A stretch of 64,000 nt of DNA from Streptomyces sp. MspMP-M5 (GTDB lineage Bacteria; Actinomycetota; Actinomycetes; Streptomycetales; Streptomycetaceae). The notes under the pieces are model-generated. The model was not told the DNA's origin and searched no databases. It worked only from the letters and a program-made list of their open reading frames with translations. Made by a program: the position numbers and the translations under genes. The DNA lies in assembly GCF_000373585.1 (NCBI RefSeq), contig NZ_KB891855.1, positions 1 to 64,000 of the forward strand. Reading direction: 5' to 3'. Positions 37,474-46,277 of this stretch are shown here, piece by piece (within the stretch, counting starts at the first letter, position 1; every line of letters begins with the position of its first letter).

Positions 37474-38655
37474 ATGCCGACGACCGACGCCGACGACCCC
37501 GCCCCGGCCCGCACCCGCCGCGCCCTCGGGCGGGGCCCGGGCACCGCCCCGGAGACGGCGCCCGAGGCGACCGCGGAGGACGCCACGGAAAGCCGTGCGC
37601 AGGCCCCCGCCGAGGGCGCCCCGCTCGGGGGCGTACCGACCGAGGAGATCACGGCCGGGGAGACGCCGGTCGAGGAGGTCCCAATTCACTCCGAGGATGC
37701 GGCGGGCGATCCGGCCACAGAGCGGGCCGTGGAACAGGCCGGGGACGAGGCGGACGACGGGGGCGCAACGGCCGAAGAGGCCGAAGAGGCAGCCCCGGTG
37801 GCCGGGGACGGCCGGTTCACGTTGCGGCTGGACAACTTCGAGGGGCCCTTCGACCTCCTGCTCCAGCTGATCTCCCGGCACAAGTTGGACGTCACCGAGG
37901 TCGCGCTGTCCAAGGTGACCGATGAGTTCATGGCCCACATCCGGGCCATGGGGCCGGACTGGGACCTCGACCAGACCACCGAGTTCCTGGTCGTCGCGGC
38001 CACCCTGCTCGACCTCAAGGCGGCCCGGCTGCTGCCCGCCGCAGAAGTGGAGGACGAGGCCGACCTCGCCCTCCTGGAGGCCCGGGACCTGCTCTTCGCC
38101 CGGCTGCTCCAGTACCGCGCGTACAAGCGGATCGCGGAGATCTTCAGCGGCCGGCTGGCCGAGGAGGCCCGGTGCCACCCCCGTACCGTCGGGCTGGAGC
38201 CGCACCACGCCGAGCTGCTGCCCGAGGTCGTGATCAGTATCGGGGCCGAGGGGTTCGCCGCGCTCGCGGTCAAGGCGATGCAGCCCAGGGCGAAGCCGCA
38301 GGTCTACGTCGACCACATCCACGCGCCGCTGGTCAGCGTCCGGGAGCAGGCCGGGGTGGTGATGGCGCGGCTGCGCGAGGCCGGTGCGGCCGGCTTCGCG
38401 GAACTGGTCGCCGACGCCCCCGACACCCTGACCGTCGTGGCGCGCTTCCTGGCGCTGCTGGAGCTCTACCGGGAGCGGGTGGTCGCCCTGGACCAGGAGG
38501 AGGCGCTGGGCGCCCTGACGGTCCGCTGGACGGGCGAGGAGGGGGCCGTCCCACAGGTCACCGACGAGTTCGACCGGGCCGCGGGCGACCCGGCGGAGAA
38601 GAACGCGGCCGCGGCAGGCCGCGCGCAGAGCGACGAGCAGGAGGAGCCGGCGTGA
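37474..38655 (+). CDS. scpA: Segregation and condensation protein A
   Basis: 393 residues from ATG 37474; a GTG at 37426 is in frame and would give 409. Residues 1 to about 110 are a disordered Ala/Glu-rich extension. The ScpA (kleisin) core starts at FTLRLDNFEGPFDLLLQLIS and includes VALSKVTDEFMAHI and LVVAATLLDLKAARLLP; the C-terminal winged helix has TLTVVARFLALLELYRERVV. ScpA bridges SMC heads with ScpB in chromosome condensation. Its stop overlaps the scpB start by 4 bases. Confidence 0.93.
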   Translation: MPTTDADDPAPARTRRALGRGPGTAPETAPEATAEDATESRAQAPAEGAPLGGVPTEEITAGETPVEEVPIHSEDAAGDPATERAVEQAGDEADDGGATAEEAEEAAPVAGDGRFTLRLDNFEGPFDLLLQLISRHKLDVTEVALSKVTDEFMAHIRAMGPDWDLDQTTEFLVVAATLLDLKAARLLPAAEVEDEADLALLEARDLLFARLLQYRAYKRIAEIFSGRLAEEARCHPRTVGLEPHHAELLPEVVISIGAEGFAALAVKAMQPRAKPQVYVDHIHAPLVSVREQAGVVMARLREAGAAGFAELVADAPDTLTVVARFLALLELYRERVVALDQEEALGALTVRWTGEEGAVPQVTDEFDRAAGDPAEKNAAAAGRAQSDEQEEPA

Positions 38656-39335
38656 GCGAACCGGGCTACGAGATCACCGAGCAGGGCCCGGGGGAGCGCC
38701 CCGGCCCCGCGGAGGCGCCGGCCGGCGCGCTGGGCGTGGCAGAGCTGGAGCTGAAGCCCGCGCTGGAGGCCGTCCTCATGGTCGTCGACGAGCCAGCCAC
38801 CGAGGAGCACCTGGCCCGGGTGCTCCGGCGTCCCCGCCGGGCGGTCGCGCTGGCCCTGCGCGAGCTGTCCGACGACTACACCCGCCAGGGCCGCGGCTTC
38901 GACCTGCGGCTGGTGGCCGGCGGCTGGCGGTTCTCCTCCCGGGCGGCCTACGCGGACGCCGTGGAGAGCTTCGTCCTGGACGGCCAGCACGCCCGGCTGA
39001 CCCAGGCCGCATTGGAGACTCTGGCCGTGGTCGCGTACCGTCAGCCGGTCAGCCGTTCCCGCGTCTCGGCCGTCCGCGGGGTCAACTGTGACGGCGTGAT
39101 GCGCACGCTCCTCCAGCGCGGCCTGGTGGAGGAGGCGGGGACGGAACCTGAAACAGGTGCGATCCTGTACAGGACGACGAATTACTTTCTGGAGCGGATG
39201 GGCCTGCGCGGCCTGGACGAGCTCCCTGAGCTGGCACCGTTCCTCCCGGAGGCGGACGCGGTCGAGGGCGACTCCCCGGAAGGTATCCCGTCGTTCGACG
39301 TAGACGACAGCGGCGACTCTCAGACGGATCATTGA
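38652..39335 (+). CDS. scpB: Segregation and condensation protein B
   Basis: 227 residues. Two winged-helix domains are visible: PALEAVLMVVDEPATEEHLA at the start, and ALETLAVVAYRQPVSRSRVS with VRGVNCDGVMRTLLQRGLVE as the second. ScpB dimerises and binds the ScpA kleisin. GTG 38652 overlaps the scpA stop with GAGGAG upstream, and the stop overlaps the rluB ATG (TGATG), so scpA-scpB-rluB is one coupled unit. Confidence 0.95.
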   Translation: MSEPGYEITEQGPGERPGPAEAPAGALGVAELELKPALEAVLMVVDEPATEEHLARVLRRPRRAVALALRELSDDYTRQGRGFDLRLVAGGWRFSSRAAYADAVESFVLDGQHARLTQAALETLAVVAYRQPVSRSRVSAVRGVNCDGVMRTLLQRGLVEEAGTEPETGAILYRTTNYFLERMGLRGLDELPELAPFLPEADAVEGDSPEGIPSFDVDDSGDSQTDH

Positions 39336-40438
39336 TGCGAAGCAGCGGCAGGAACAGCAGCGGTAGGGGCAACTACCGGGGCGCGGGCAACAAGCGGGAC
39401 GAGAAGCAGCAGCGGTCCGGCCGCCCCCGCCCCGAGGAGCGCCGCTACGACGTGGGCGGATCCGAGGGCGGTGACGAGCGCCGCGGCGGCAAGTCCGGCG
39501 CCCGGGGCGCGGCGGCCCGGGGCGGCGCCAAGGGCGGTCCCCGCACGGGCGCGGCCCGCAGCGGCGGACCGGGCGGCAAGGGCGGCCAGCAGCAGCGCGG
39601 CCGCGGCCAGGCGCCCGCACGCCCCCGCGAGTACGACGCCAAGATCGAGGAGCGCAACCGCGCCCGCTACGACAAGCCGCAGGTCAAGACCCCCAAGACC
39701 TTCCCCGGCGCCGAGCAGGAGGGCGAGCGGCTGCAGAAGGTGCTGGCCAGGGCCGGTATGGGCTCCCGGCGCGCCTGCGAGGAGCTGATCGACCAGGCCC
39801 GGGTCGAGGTCAACGGCAAGATCGTCATGGAGCAGGGTCTCCGGGTCGACCCGGAGAAGGACGAGATCAAGGTCGACGGCCTGACGGTCGCCACCCAGTC
39901 GTACCTCTTCTTCGCGCTGAACAAGCCCGCCGGCGTGGTCTCCACGATGGAGGACCCGGACGGCCGCCAGTGCCTGGGCGACTACGTCACCAACCGGGAG
40001 ACCCGGCTGTTCCACGTAGGCCGGCTGGACACCGAGACCGAGGGCATCATCCTGCTCACCAACCACGGCGAGCTGGCCCACCGGCTGACCCACCCCCGCT
40101 ACGGCGTCACCAAGACCTACCTGGCGGCCATCCAGGGCCCGCTCCCGCGCGACCTGGGCAAGCGGCTCAAGGACGGCATCCCGCTGGAGGACGGCTACGC
40201 CCGCGCCGACCACTTCCGGGTCGTGGAGAACACCGGCAAGAACTACCTCGTCGAGGTCACCCTCCACGAAGGCCGCAAGCACATCGTGCGCCGGATGCTC
40301 GCCGAGGCCGGCTTCCCGGTGGACAAGCTGGTGCGGACGCACTTCGGCCCGATCGCGCTGGGCGACCAGAAGTCGGGCTGGCTGCGCCGGATGACCAACA
40401 CCGAGGTCGGGATGCTGATGCGCGAGGTCGGCCTCTGA
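39335..40438 (+). CDS. rluB: 23S rRNA pseudouridine synthase RluB-like
   Basis: 367 residues. The first 120 are basic and disordered (Gly, Arg, Lys, Gln), longer than in E. coli RluB, and may bind RNA. An S4 domain follows (ERLQKVLARAGMGSRRACEE), then the RsuA/RluB catalytic domain with the Asp in VGRLDTETEGIILLTN and the motif VTLHEGRKHIVRRMLAEAG. The family makes pseudouridine in 23S or 16S rRNA; the exact position cannot be told here. It is translationally coupled to scpB, the conserved order also in Rv1709-Rv1711. Confidence 0.93.
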   Translation: MRSSGRNSSGRGNYRGAGNKRDEKQQRSGRPRPEERRYDVGGSEGGDERRGGKSGARGAAARGGAKGGPRTGAARSGGPGGKGGQQQRGRGQAPARPREYDAKIEERNRARYDKPQVKTPKTFPGAEQEGERLQKVLARAGMGSRRACEELIDQARVEVNGKIVMEQGLRVDPEKDEIKVDGLTVATQSYLFFALNKPAGVVSTMEDPDGRQCLGDYVTNRETRLFHVGRLDTETEGIILLTNHGELAHRLTHPRYGVTKTYLAAIQGPLPRDLGKRLKDGIPLEDGYARADHFRVVENTGKNYLVEVTLHEGRKHIVRRMLAEAGFPVDKLVRTHFGPIALGDQKSGWLRRMTNTEVGMLMREVGL

Positions 40439-40489
40439 CCGTCGGCTCACCGCCGTCCCGGGCCGGCCGTCGCTTGCGGTGGCCGGTCA

Positions 40490-40525
40490 CCACCCCTTAG
40501 TGTCATCGTGACGATTAAGGGGTGG
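40490..40525. terminator. Palindromic hairpin between rluB and the ADP-ribosylglycohydrolase
   Basis: CCACCCCTTA (40490-40499) pairs with TAAGGGGTGG (40516-40525), with further pairing inside (GTCA with TGAC), and TTTT follows. It can end the rluB transcript. Its right arm also contains AAGGGG, the only ribosome-binding site for the ATG at 40533, so in a read-through RNA it would hide that site. It could also be an operator palindrome. Confidence 0.65.
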
Positions 40526-40532
40526 TTTTCTC

Positions 40533-41546
40533 ATGGGGGCAACGATGGGGGCGGCGACCGGATCGCTCATCGGGCTGGCGCTCGGTGACGCGCTCGGCCT
40601 TCCGACGGAGTTCGACGACGTACCGGCGATCCTCGCCCGGTGCGGCACCTGGCGGCAGCTGGCGCTGCCCGAGCCCGCCCGGGTCACCGACGACACCCAG
40701 ATGACGCTGGCACTGGGACAGGGGCTGCGCACGGCCCTGGACGCCGGCGAACTGACCGCGCGGACCCTCGAACCGCCGGTCCGGCAGACGTACGTGGCCT
40801 GGTGGCGCTCGCCCGAGAACAACCGCGCACCCGGTTACACCTGCCTCCGCGCCTGCGAACTGCTCGCCGACCCGGACCGGCCCTGGGCCGACGCCGGCCA
40901 GATCGGCTCCAAGGGCTGCGGCGCCAACATGCGGGTGGCACCCGTCGGGCTGGTGCCCGAACTGACCGCCGAGCAGCGCTCCGGCGCCGCCCAGCTCCAG
41001 TCCGCGCTGACCCACGGGCACCCCACCGCGCTCGCCGCCAGCGACCTCACCGCGTACGCCGTGCGCGCCCTCGCCGACGGCGCCCGCCCGGCCGAACTCC
41101 CCGGCCTGCTGCGGCAGTACGCCCACGCCCAGCGCACCCGCTACCGCGAGGACTGGCTCGGCGACCTCTGGCGGCGCTCCCAGGCCCCGTCCGCGACGGC
41201 GTTCATCGCCCGGGGCTGGGACGAGTGCCTGGGCGTCCTGGACCGGCTGGACGCGGCGCTCGCCGCACCGGACCGGGAGGCCGACCCGTGCCGGGCCACC
41301 GGCGCCGGCTGGATCGCCGAGGAGGCGCTGGCCACCGGCCTGCTGTGCTTCCTGCTCTTCCCCGACGAGCCGGTCACCGCGCTGCGCCGGGCCGCCTGCA
41401 CCTCCGGCGACTCCGACTCCATCGCCTGCCTCACCGGCGCCTTCGCGGGCGCCCTGCACGGTGCCGGGGCCTGGCCCGGGGAGTGGGCCGCCCGTATCGA
41501 GTACCGCGCGGAACTCCTGGCACTCGGGGCGGCCTGGGATGTCTGA
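40533..41546 (+). CDS. ADP-ribosylglycohydrolase (DraG/ARH family)
   Basis: 337 residues. The family metal-binding motifs are VTDDTQMTLALGQGL (near residue 51) and SGDSDSIACLTGAFAGALHG near residue 290, plus GSLIGLALGDALGLPTEF at the start. These enzymes remove ADP-ribose from proteins or nucleic acids using two Mg ions. AAGGGG at 40517-40522 is the likely ribosome-binding site and lies in a hairpin. The stop overlaps the next gene by 8 bases, coupling it to a nucleotidyltransferase. The target is unknown. Linked RlaP-type genes suggest RNA repair or control of ADP-ribosylated nucleic acid. Confidence 0.92.
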   Translation: MGATMGAATGSLIGLALGDALGLPTEFDDVPAILARCGTWRQLALPEPARVTDDTQMTLALGQGLRTALDAGELTARTLEPPVRQTYVAWWRSPENNRAPGYTCLRACELLADPDRPWADAGQIGSKGCGANMRVAPVGLVPELTAEQRSGAAQLQSALTHGHPTALAASDLTAYAVRALADGARPAELPGLLRQYAHAQRTRYREDWLGDLWRRSQAPSATAFIARGWDECLGVLDRLDAALAAPDREADPCRATGAGWIAEEALATGLLCFLLFPDEPVTALRRAACTSGDSDSIACLTGAFAGALHGAGAWPGEWAARIEYRAELLALGAAWDV

Positions 41547-42372
41547 GAAGCCCATGGCTCCCACAGCCCCCGAGGTCGCGGGCCGGGACGCGGTCCTGCG
41601 GGCGGCCGGGCTGCCCGCCATCGACCTGGATGCCCTCGTCGCGGGGCAGCGCGACCCGCTGCTCTTCGCCACCGTATCCGGCGCCCACCTCTACGGCTTC
41701 CCGTCCCGCGACTCCGACGTGGACCTGCGCGGGGTCCACCTGCTGCCGGTGACCGACCTCGTGGGCCTGCGCGAGCCGGAGGAGACCCGGACGCTGATGG
41801 GGGAGCAGGACGGCGTCGAGACCGACCTCGTCACGCACGACCTGCGGAAGTTCGCCCGGCTCCTGCTGCGCCGCAACGGCTACGTCCTGGAGCAGCTGCT
41901 CTCCCCCCTGGTCGTGCACAGCACCCCCGTCCACGAGGAGCTGACCGCGCTCGCCCCCGGCCTCTTCACCGTCCACCACGCCCACCACTACCGGGGTTTC
42001 GCGGGCACCCAGTGGCGGCTCTTCGAGAAGACCGGCGAACTGAAGCCGCTGCTCTACACCCTGCGGGTCCTGCTGACGGGCATCCACCTCATGGCCACCG
42101 GGCGGCTGGAGGCCCATCTGCCCTCCCTGGCCGGCGAGCCGGACGCCCCCTCCTATGTGCCGGAGCTGATCGCCGCCAAGGAGGCAGCCGAACACGGACC
42201 GGCCGGCGACGTGGTGGCCCCGGACCGGCTGCGCGCCGACATCACGGCGCTGCACGCCCGGCTGGACGCCGCCCAGGCCGCCACCGCCCTGCCGGACGCC
42301 CCGGCCGGCCGGGACGCGCTGCACGATCTCGTCGTCCGGGCCCGGCTGGACGGCGCCGCGGCCGCCGGCTGA
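41539..42372 (+). CDS. RlaP/YcgL-type nucleotidyltransferase, first copy
   Basis: 277 residues, DNA polymerase beta superfamily. GAHLYGFPSRDSDVDLRGVH (48-67) is the nucleotidyltransferase signature with two acids of the metal site (Asp 60 and 62); ETDLVTHDLRKFARLLL carries the likely third (Asp 96). The arrangement fits the family called RlaP (RNA-repair pathway) or YcgL. ATG 41539 overlaps the ADP-ribosylglycohydrolase stop by 8 bases; ATG 41554 is an alternative. It is convergent with a second copy, with only 5 bases between the stops. The substrate is unknown; nucleotide addition to RNA ends or to small molecules is plausible. Confidence 0.88.
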   Translation: MSEKPMAPTAPEVAGRDAVLRAAGLPAIDLDALVAGQRDPLLFATVSGAHLYGFPSRDSDVDLRGVHLLPVTDLVGLREPEETRTLMGEQDGVETDLVTHDLRKFARLLLRRNGYVLEQLLSPLVVHSTPVHEELTALAPGLFTVHHAHHYRGFAGTQWRLFEKTGELKPLLYTLRVLLTGIHLMATGRLEAHLPSLAGEPDAPSYVPELIAAKEAAEHGPAGDVVAPDRLRADITALHARLDAAQAATALPDAPAGRDALHDLVVRARLDGAAAAG

Positions 42373-42377
42373 CGGAG

Positions 42378-43085
42378 TCAGCCCCGCAGGGCCGAGGCGC
42401 GGCGGGTGCGGTGCAGGAAGTCCGCCACCCGGGCCCGGTCCGGGCCGGCGGGCAGCGGCGAGCCGGGCAGCGCCGCCTCCGCCTCCGCGGACAGCACCGC
42501 CAGCCGGCGCTCCACCTCCTCCCAGGGCACCTCGCCGCGCCGCACCGCCAGCAGCTCCTCGCGGGCCGCGCCGACCTCCAGCGTCAGCACGCCCGTACGC
42601 AGCAGGTCGCGGGCGCAGGTCATCAGGCGCAGCAGGTGCATCGCCGGCTTCCAGCGGGGCGCGCCGTGCCGCGCGAGGTCGGCCCGCAGCTGCTTCAGCT
42701 GCCCGGCGGCGTAGCGGACGTAGGTGCCGTGCACCGCGCGGGAGAGGAACGCGCCGCGCAGCGCGAGCAGCTCCCGGCCGGTGGCGTCGGCGTGTTCCAC
42801 GAGCGGGGAGTGCAGGCACTCCAGGGCGGTGGGGTTGGCGCGCAGCGCCAGCTCGCAGAACCGCTCCAGCTCCCAGGAGAACTCCTCCTCGCGCGGCCCC
42901 TCCACATGGGTCGGCGGCTTCTCGAACCGCCAGAAGAGGGCGGTGGGCGCGAGATAGACCCCGCGCCGGTCGGTGTCGCTGGCCTCGGTGGCCAGCCCGA
43001 AGGCGCGCGAGCCCATCACACACGCGTAGACGGTGTGCCCGGTGACGAGTTCATGACCTGTGGGGGCCGGGGGAGCGGACGTCAT
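42378..43085 (-). CDS. RlaP/YcgL-type nucleotidyltransferase, second copy
   Basis: 235 residues. MGSRAFGLATEASDTDRRGV (24-43) is the same polymerase-beta signature as in the convergent neighbour, with acids in SDTD (36-39). The third acid is less clear: a Glu run EEEFSWELERF (66-76) takes its place. FCELALRANPTALECLHSPL and HLLRLMTCARDLLRTG are the helical part of the family. ATG 43085; no strong ribosome-binding site. Having two diverged copies tail to tail suggests separate substrates or a heteromeric pair. Confidence 0.87.
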   Translation of the reverse strand: MTSAPPAPTGHELVTGHTVYACVMGSRAFGLATEASDTDRRGVYLAPTALFWRFEKPPTHVEGPREEEFSWELERFCELALRANPTALECLHSPLVEHADATGRELLALRGAFLSRAVHGTYVRYAAGQLKQLRADLARHGAPRWKPAMHLLRLMTCARDLLRTGVLTLEVGAAREELLAVRRGEVPWEEVERRLAVLSAEAEAALPGSPLPAGPDRARVADFLHRTRRASALRG

Positions 43086-43223
43086 GCCGGGATTGTCGCC
43101 GGGCGGACGTGCTGCCGGCCACCGGATTCCCGGAGCTCGGAACACGGCTGTCGGTGGCGCTGGTTACGCTGAGCAGTGCGTACGCGGACGTGTACGCGGC
43201 ACACGACGCAGGGGAGCAGGGAC

Positions 43224-43586
43224 GTGGCGGTACGGGCCGTGCGCGGGGCCGTCCAGCTGGAGCGGGACGACGCGGAGCACATGCGGGAGCGGGTCGGCGA
43301 GCTGCTCACCGCGCTGTTGGAGCGCAACGGCCTGGTGCCGGACGACCTGATCAGCGTGTGGTTCACCGCCACCCCCGATCTGCACAGCGACTTCCCGGCC
43401 GCCGCCGCGCGCGCCCTGGGGATCACCGACGTCCCGCTGATCTGCGCCCAGGAGCTGGACGTGGCCGGCGCCATGGAGCGGGTGGTGCGGGTCCTCGCCC
43501 ACGTCGAGACCGCGCTGCCCAAGGCCGGCATCGCCCACGTCTACCTCGGCGCGGCCGCGGCGCTCCGGAAGGACATCGCCCAGTGA
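43224..43586 (+). CDS. aroH: Chorismate mutase, AroH class
   Basis: 120 residues, the size of B. subtilis AroH-type chorismate mutases, which turn chorismate into prephenate. AVRAVRGAVQLERDDAEHMR holds the conserved Arg near the N-terminus; ISVWFTATPDLHSDFPAAAA and VPLICAQELDVAGAMERVVR are family blocks. GTG 43224 was chosen to start this block. It overlaps tyrA by 4 bases, so the two tyrosine-pathway steps are coupled. Confidence 0.95.
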   Translation: MAVRAVRGAVQLERDDAEHMRERVGELLTALLERNGLVPDDLISVWFTATPDLHSDFPAAAARALGITDVPLICAQELDVAGAMERVVRVLAHVETALPKAGIAHVYLGAAAALRKDIAQ

Positions 43587-44668
43587 GAACCGCACTCGTC
43601 ATCGGAACGGGCCTGATCGGCACCTCGGCCGCCCTGGCGCTCAGCGCCCGCGGCGTGCAGGTCCACCTGGAGGACCACGACCACGCCCAGGCCCTGACGG
43701 CCGCCGCGCTCGGCGCCGGCGCCGCCGAGCCGCCCGCGGAGCCCGTCGATCTCGCCATCGTGGCCGTGCCCCCGGCGCATGTCGCGGCGGCGCTCGCCGA
43801 GGCGATCCGGCGCGGCGCGGCCCGGGCGTACATCGACGTCGCCAGCGTCAAGGGCGGCCCCCGCCGCGAGCTGGAGGCGCTCGGCTGCGACCTCAGTGGC
43901 TACCTCGGCACGCACCCGATGGCCGGCAAGGAGCGCTCCGGCCCACTGGCCGCGACGGCCGACCTCTTCGAGGGCCGCCCCTGGGTCCTCACCCCGTCCC
44001 CCGGCGGCGACACCGAGGTGCTGAACCTCGCCCTGGAGCTGGTCGCGCTGTGCCGGGCCGTCCCCGTGGTGATGGACGCGGACGCCCACGACCGCGCCGT
44101 CGCCCTGGTCTCGCACACCCCGCAGCTGGTCTCCAGCCTCGTCGCGGCCCGCCTCAAGGGCGCCGACGAGACCGCCGTCCGCCTCTGCGGCCAGGGCATC
44201 CGCGATGTGACGCGGATCGCCGCCTCCGACCCGGCGATGTGGATCGACATCCTCTCCGCCAACCCCGGCCCGGTCGCCGACGTCCTGGCCGAGATCTCCG
44301 CCGACCTGGACGCCACGGTCCGCTCGCTGCGCTCCCTGGAGTCCGCCGACGACGCCAAGCGCGGCTCCGGCGCCCACGGCATCGAGGACGTGCTCCGCCG
44401 CGGCAACGCCGGCCGCGAGCGGGTCCCCGGCAAGCACGGCGCCGCCCCGGCCGCCTACGAGGTCGTCGCGGTCTACATCGGCGACCAGCCCGGCGAGCTG
44501 GCCCGGATCTTCGCCGACGCCGGCCGCGCCGGGGTCAACATCGAGGACGTCCGCATCGAGCACGCCACCGGCCAGCAGGCCGGCTTCATCCAGCTGATGG
44601 TCGAACCGCAGACGGTCCCGGTGCTCACCGCGGAGCTGCGGGAGCGGGGGTGGTCGATCCGGCAGTGA
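43583..44668 (+). CDS. tyrA: Prephenate dehydrogenase
   Basis: 361 residues. It turns prephenate into 4-hydroxyphenylpyruvate for tyrosine synthesis. The NAD site is ALVIGTGLIGTSAALALSAR at the N-terminus; YLGTHPMAGKERSGP holds the catalytic His and substrate-binding residues, and ALVSHTPQLVSSLVAARL follows. Residues from about 280 form a C-terminal ACT domain (VVAVYIGDQPGELARIFADA), likely for tyrosine feedback. GTG 43583 overlaps the aroH stop (GTGA). Confidence 0.96.
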   Translation: MRTALVIGTGLIGTSAALALSARGVQVHLEDHDHAQALTAAALGAGAAEPPAEPVDLAIVAVPPAHVAAALAEAIRRGAARAYIDVASVKGGPRRELEALGCDLSGYLGTHPMAGKERSGPLAATADLFEGRPWVLTPSPGGDTEVLNLALELVALCRAVPVVMDADAHDRAVALVSHTPQLVSSLVAARLKGADETAVRLCGQGIRDVTRIAASDPAMWIDILSANPGPVADVLAEISADLDATVRSLRSLESADDAKRGSGAHGIEDVLRRGNAGRERVPGKHGAAPAAYEVVAVYIGDQPGELARIFADAGRAGVNIEDVRIEHATGQQAGFIQLMVEPQTVPVLTAELRERGWSIRQ

Positions 44669-44822
44669 CACCGTGGACGGCGCGCCGCGGGCGAGCCAGT
44701 AACCTTGTCCGAGGCCCCGGTCCCTTCGTCGGCCCCTCCGTCGCACCCCCGACCGCCGGTCGACGACCGGACCTGGCGCCCTGGACCGCGCCCCGTGTGA
44801 ATCAAGAAAGGTGTTCGTCACC

Positions 44823-45554
44823 GTGGAAACCGCCGATCGGACCGCCCCGGCAGCAGTGATTGTCGCCATCGACGGCCCCGCAGGCACGGGCAAGTCCAGC
44901 ACGTCCAAGGCCGTCGCCGGCAAGCTTGGCCTGGGCTACCTCGACACCGGCGCGCAGTACCGCGCGATCACCTGGTGGATGCTGACCAACGGCATCGACG
45001 TCGACGACCCGGCCGCGGTGGCCGACGCCTGCGCCAAGCCCGTGATCGTCTCCGGCACCGACCCGGCGGCGCCGACCATCACCGTCGACGGGGCCGACGC
45101 CGCGGGCCCGATCCGCAGCGCCGAGGTCACCGCCGCGGTCAGCGCGGTCAGCGCGGTCCCCCAGGTGCGCGCCCTGATCACCGACCTCCAGCGGACCATC
45201 GCGGCCGAGGCCCCGCACGGCATCGTCGTCGAGGGCCGGGACATCGGCATAACCGTCCTGCCCGACGCCGACCTCAAGATCTTCCTCACCGCCTCCCCGG
45301 AGGCCCGGGCGGCCCGCCGCAACGGCGAGCTCAAGGGCACGGGCTCCCAGCAGGCGGCCGACCTGGCCGCCACCCGCGAGGCGCTGGTCAAGCGGGACGC
45401 CGCCGACTCCTCCCGCAAGACCTCGCCGCTGGCCAAGGCCGACGACGCCGTCGAGGTCGACACCACCGACCTGACGCTGGATCAGGTCATCGAGTGCGTG
45501 GTCACCCTCATCGAGGGCGTCAGCGCCGAGAAGGCGGGGCGGGACACCCGGTGA
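44823..45554 (+). CDS. cmk: Cytidylate kinase
   Basis: 243 residues. It phosphorylates CMP and dCMP. The P-loop is AIDGPAGTGKSSTSKAVAGK, with LDTGAQYRAITW and VVEGRDIGITVLPDADLKIF as CMP-binding and lid blocks. GTG 44823 was preferred to GTG 44811 because AGAAAGG (44805-44811) would leave no spacing for the latter. The stop overlaps the acyltransferase start by 4 bases. The order cmk before der matches Rv1712-Rv1713, with an acyltransferase between them here. Confidence 0.95.
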   Translation: METADRTAPAAVIVAIDGPAGTGKSSTSKAVAGKLGLGYLDTGAQYRAITWWMLTNGIDVDDPAAVADACAKPVIVSGTDPAAPTITVDGADAAGPIRSAEVTAAVSAVSAVPQVRALITDLQRTIAAEAPHGIVVEGRDIGITVLPDADLKIFLTASPEARAARRNGELKGTGSQQAADLAATREALVKRDAADSSRKTSPLAKADDAVEVDTTDLTLDQVIECVVTLIEGVSAEKAGRDTR

Positions 45555-46207
45555 CCGACGGCGCAGAGGCACCGAGCCCCCGCGGCGCCGCGGTCGGCCG
45601 ACGGATCGGCATCGGGCTGATGTACGGCCTGTGGAAGCCGCGGGTGCTGGGCGCCTGGCGGGTGCCGGCCTCCGGACCGGTGATCCTCGCCGTCAACCAC
45701 TCCCACGGCATCGACGGCCCGATGCTGATGGGCACCGCGCCGCGGCCGGTGCACTTCCTGATCAAGAAGGAAGCCTTCGTCGGTCCGCTGGACCCGTTCC
45801 TGCGGGGCATCGGACAGCTGAAGGTGGACCGCCAGGCCGCCGACCGCAAGGCGATCACCGACGCGCTCGGGGTGCTGGCGGCCGGCGGGGTGCTCGGGAT
45901 CTTCCCCGAAGGCACCCGGGGCGAGGGCGACTTCGCCTCGCTGCGGGCCGGGCTGGCGTACTTCGCGGTGCGCTCCGGCGCCCCGGTCGTCCCGGTGGCG
46001 GTGCTCGGCGGCACCGACCGCCCCAGCCGGCTCTCCCCGGCACTGCCGCGGCTGCGCGCCCGCATCGACGTCGTCTTCGGCGACGCTTTCGAGGCGGGCG
46101 ACGGGAGCGGGCGGCGCACCCGCAAGGCGCTGGACGAGGCGACCGTGCGGATCCAGGAGCGGCTGACCGCCCACCTGGCACAGGCCCGGCGCCTTACCGG
46201 GCGCTGA
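45551..46207 (+). CDS. PlsC-type lysophospholipid acyltransferase
   Basis: 218 residues. The acyltransferase motif I is [13 protein letters not shown] (HX4D), motif II-III region is [20 protein letters not shown], and motif III is [16 protein letters not shown]. Such proteins transfer fatty acyl groups to lysophosphatidate at the membrane. GTG 45551 overlaps the cmk stop (GTGA). It is one of several PlsC-like proteins expected in a Streptomyces genome; its specific lipid is unknown. Confidence 0.93.
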   Translation: MTDGAEAPSPRGAAVGRRIGIGLMYGLWKPRVLGAWRVPASGPVILAVNHSHGIDGPMLMGTAPRPVHFLIKKEAFVGPLDPFLRGIGQLKVDRQAADRKAITDALGVLAAGGVLGIFPEGTRGEGDFASLRAGLAYFAVRSGAPVVPVAVLGGTDRPSRLSPALPRLRARIDVVFGDAFEAGDGSGRRTRKALDEATVRIQERLTAHLAQARRLTGR

Positions 46208-46277
46208 CCGACACTTGAGCAGTGGGCCCTGCCTTCAGCGGCCCACCGACCACATGGATGAACGAGGAACGGACTTC

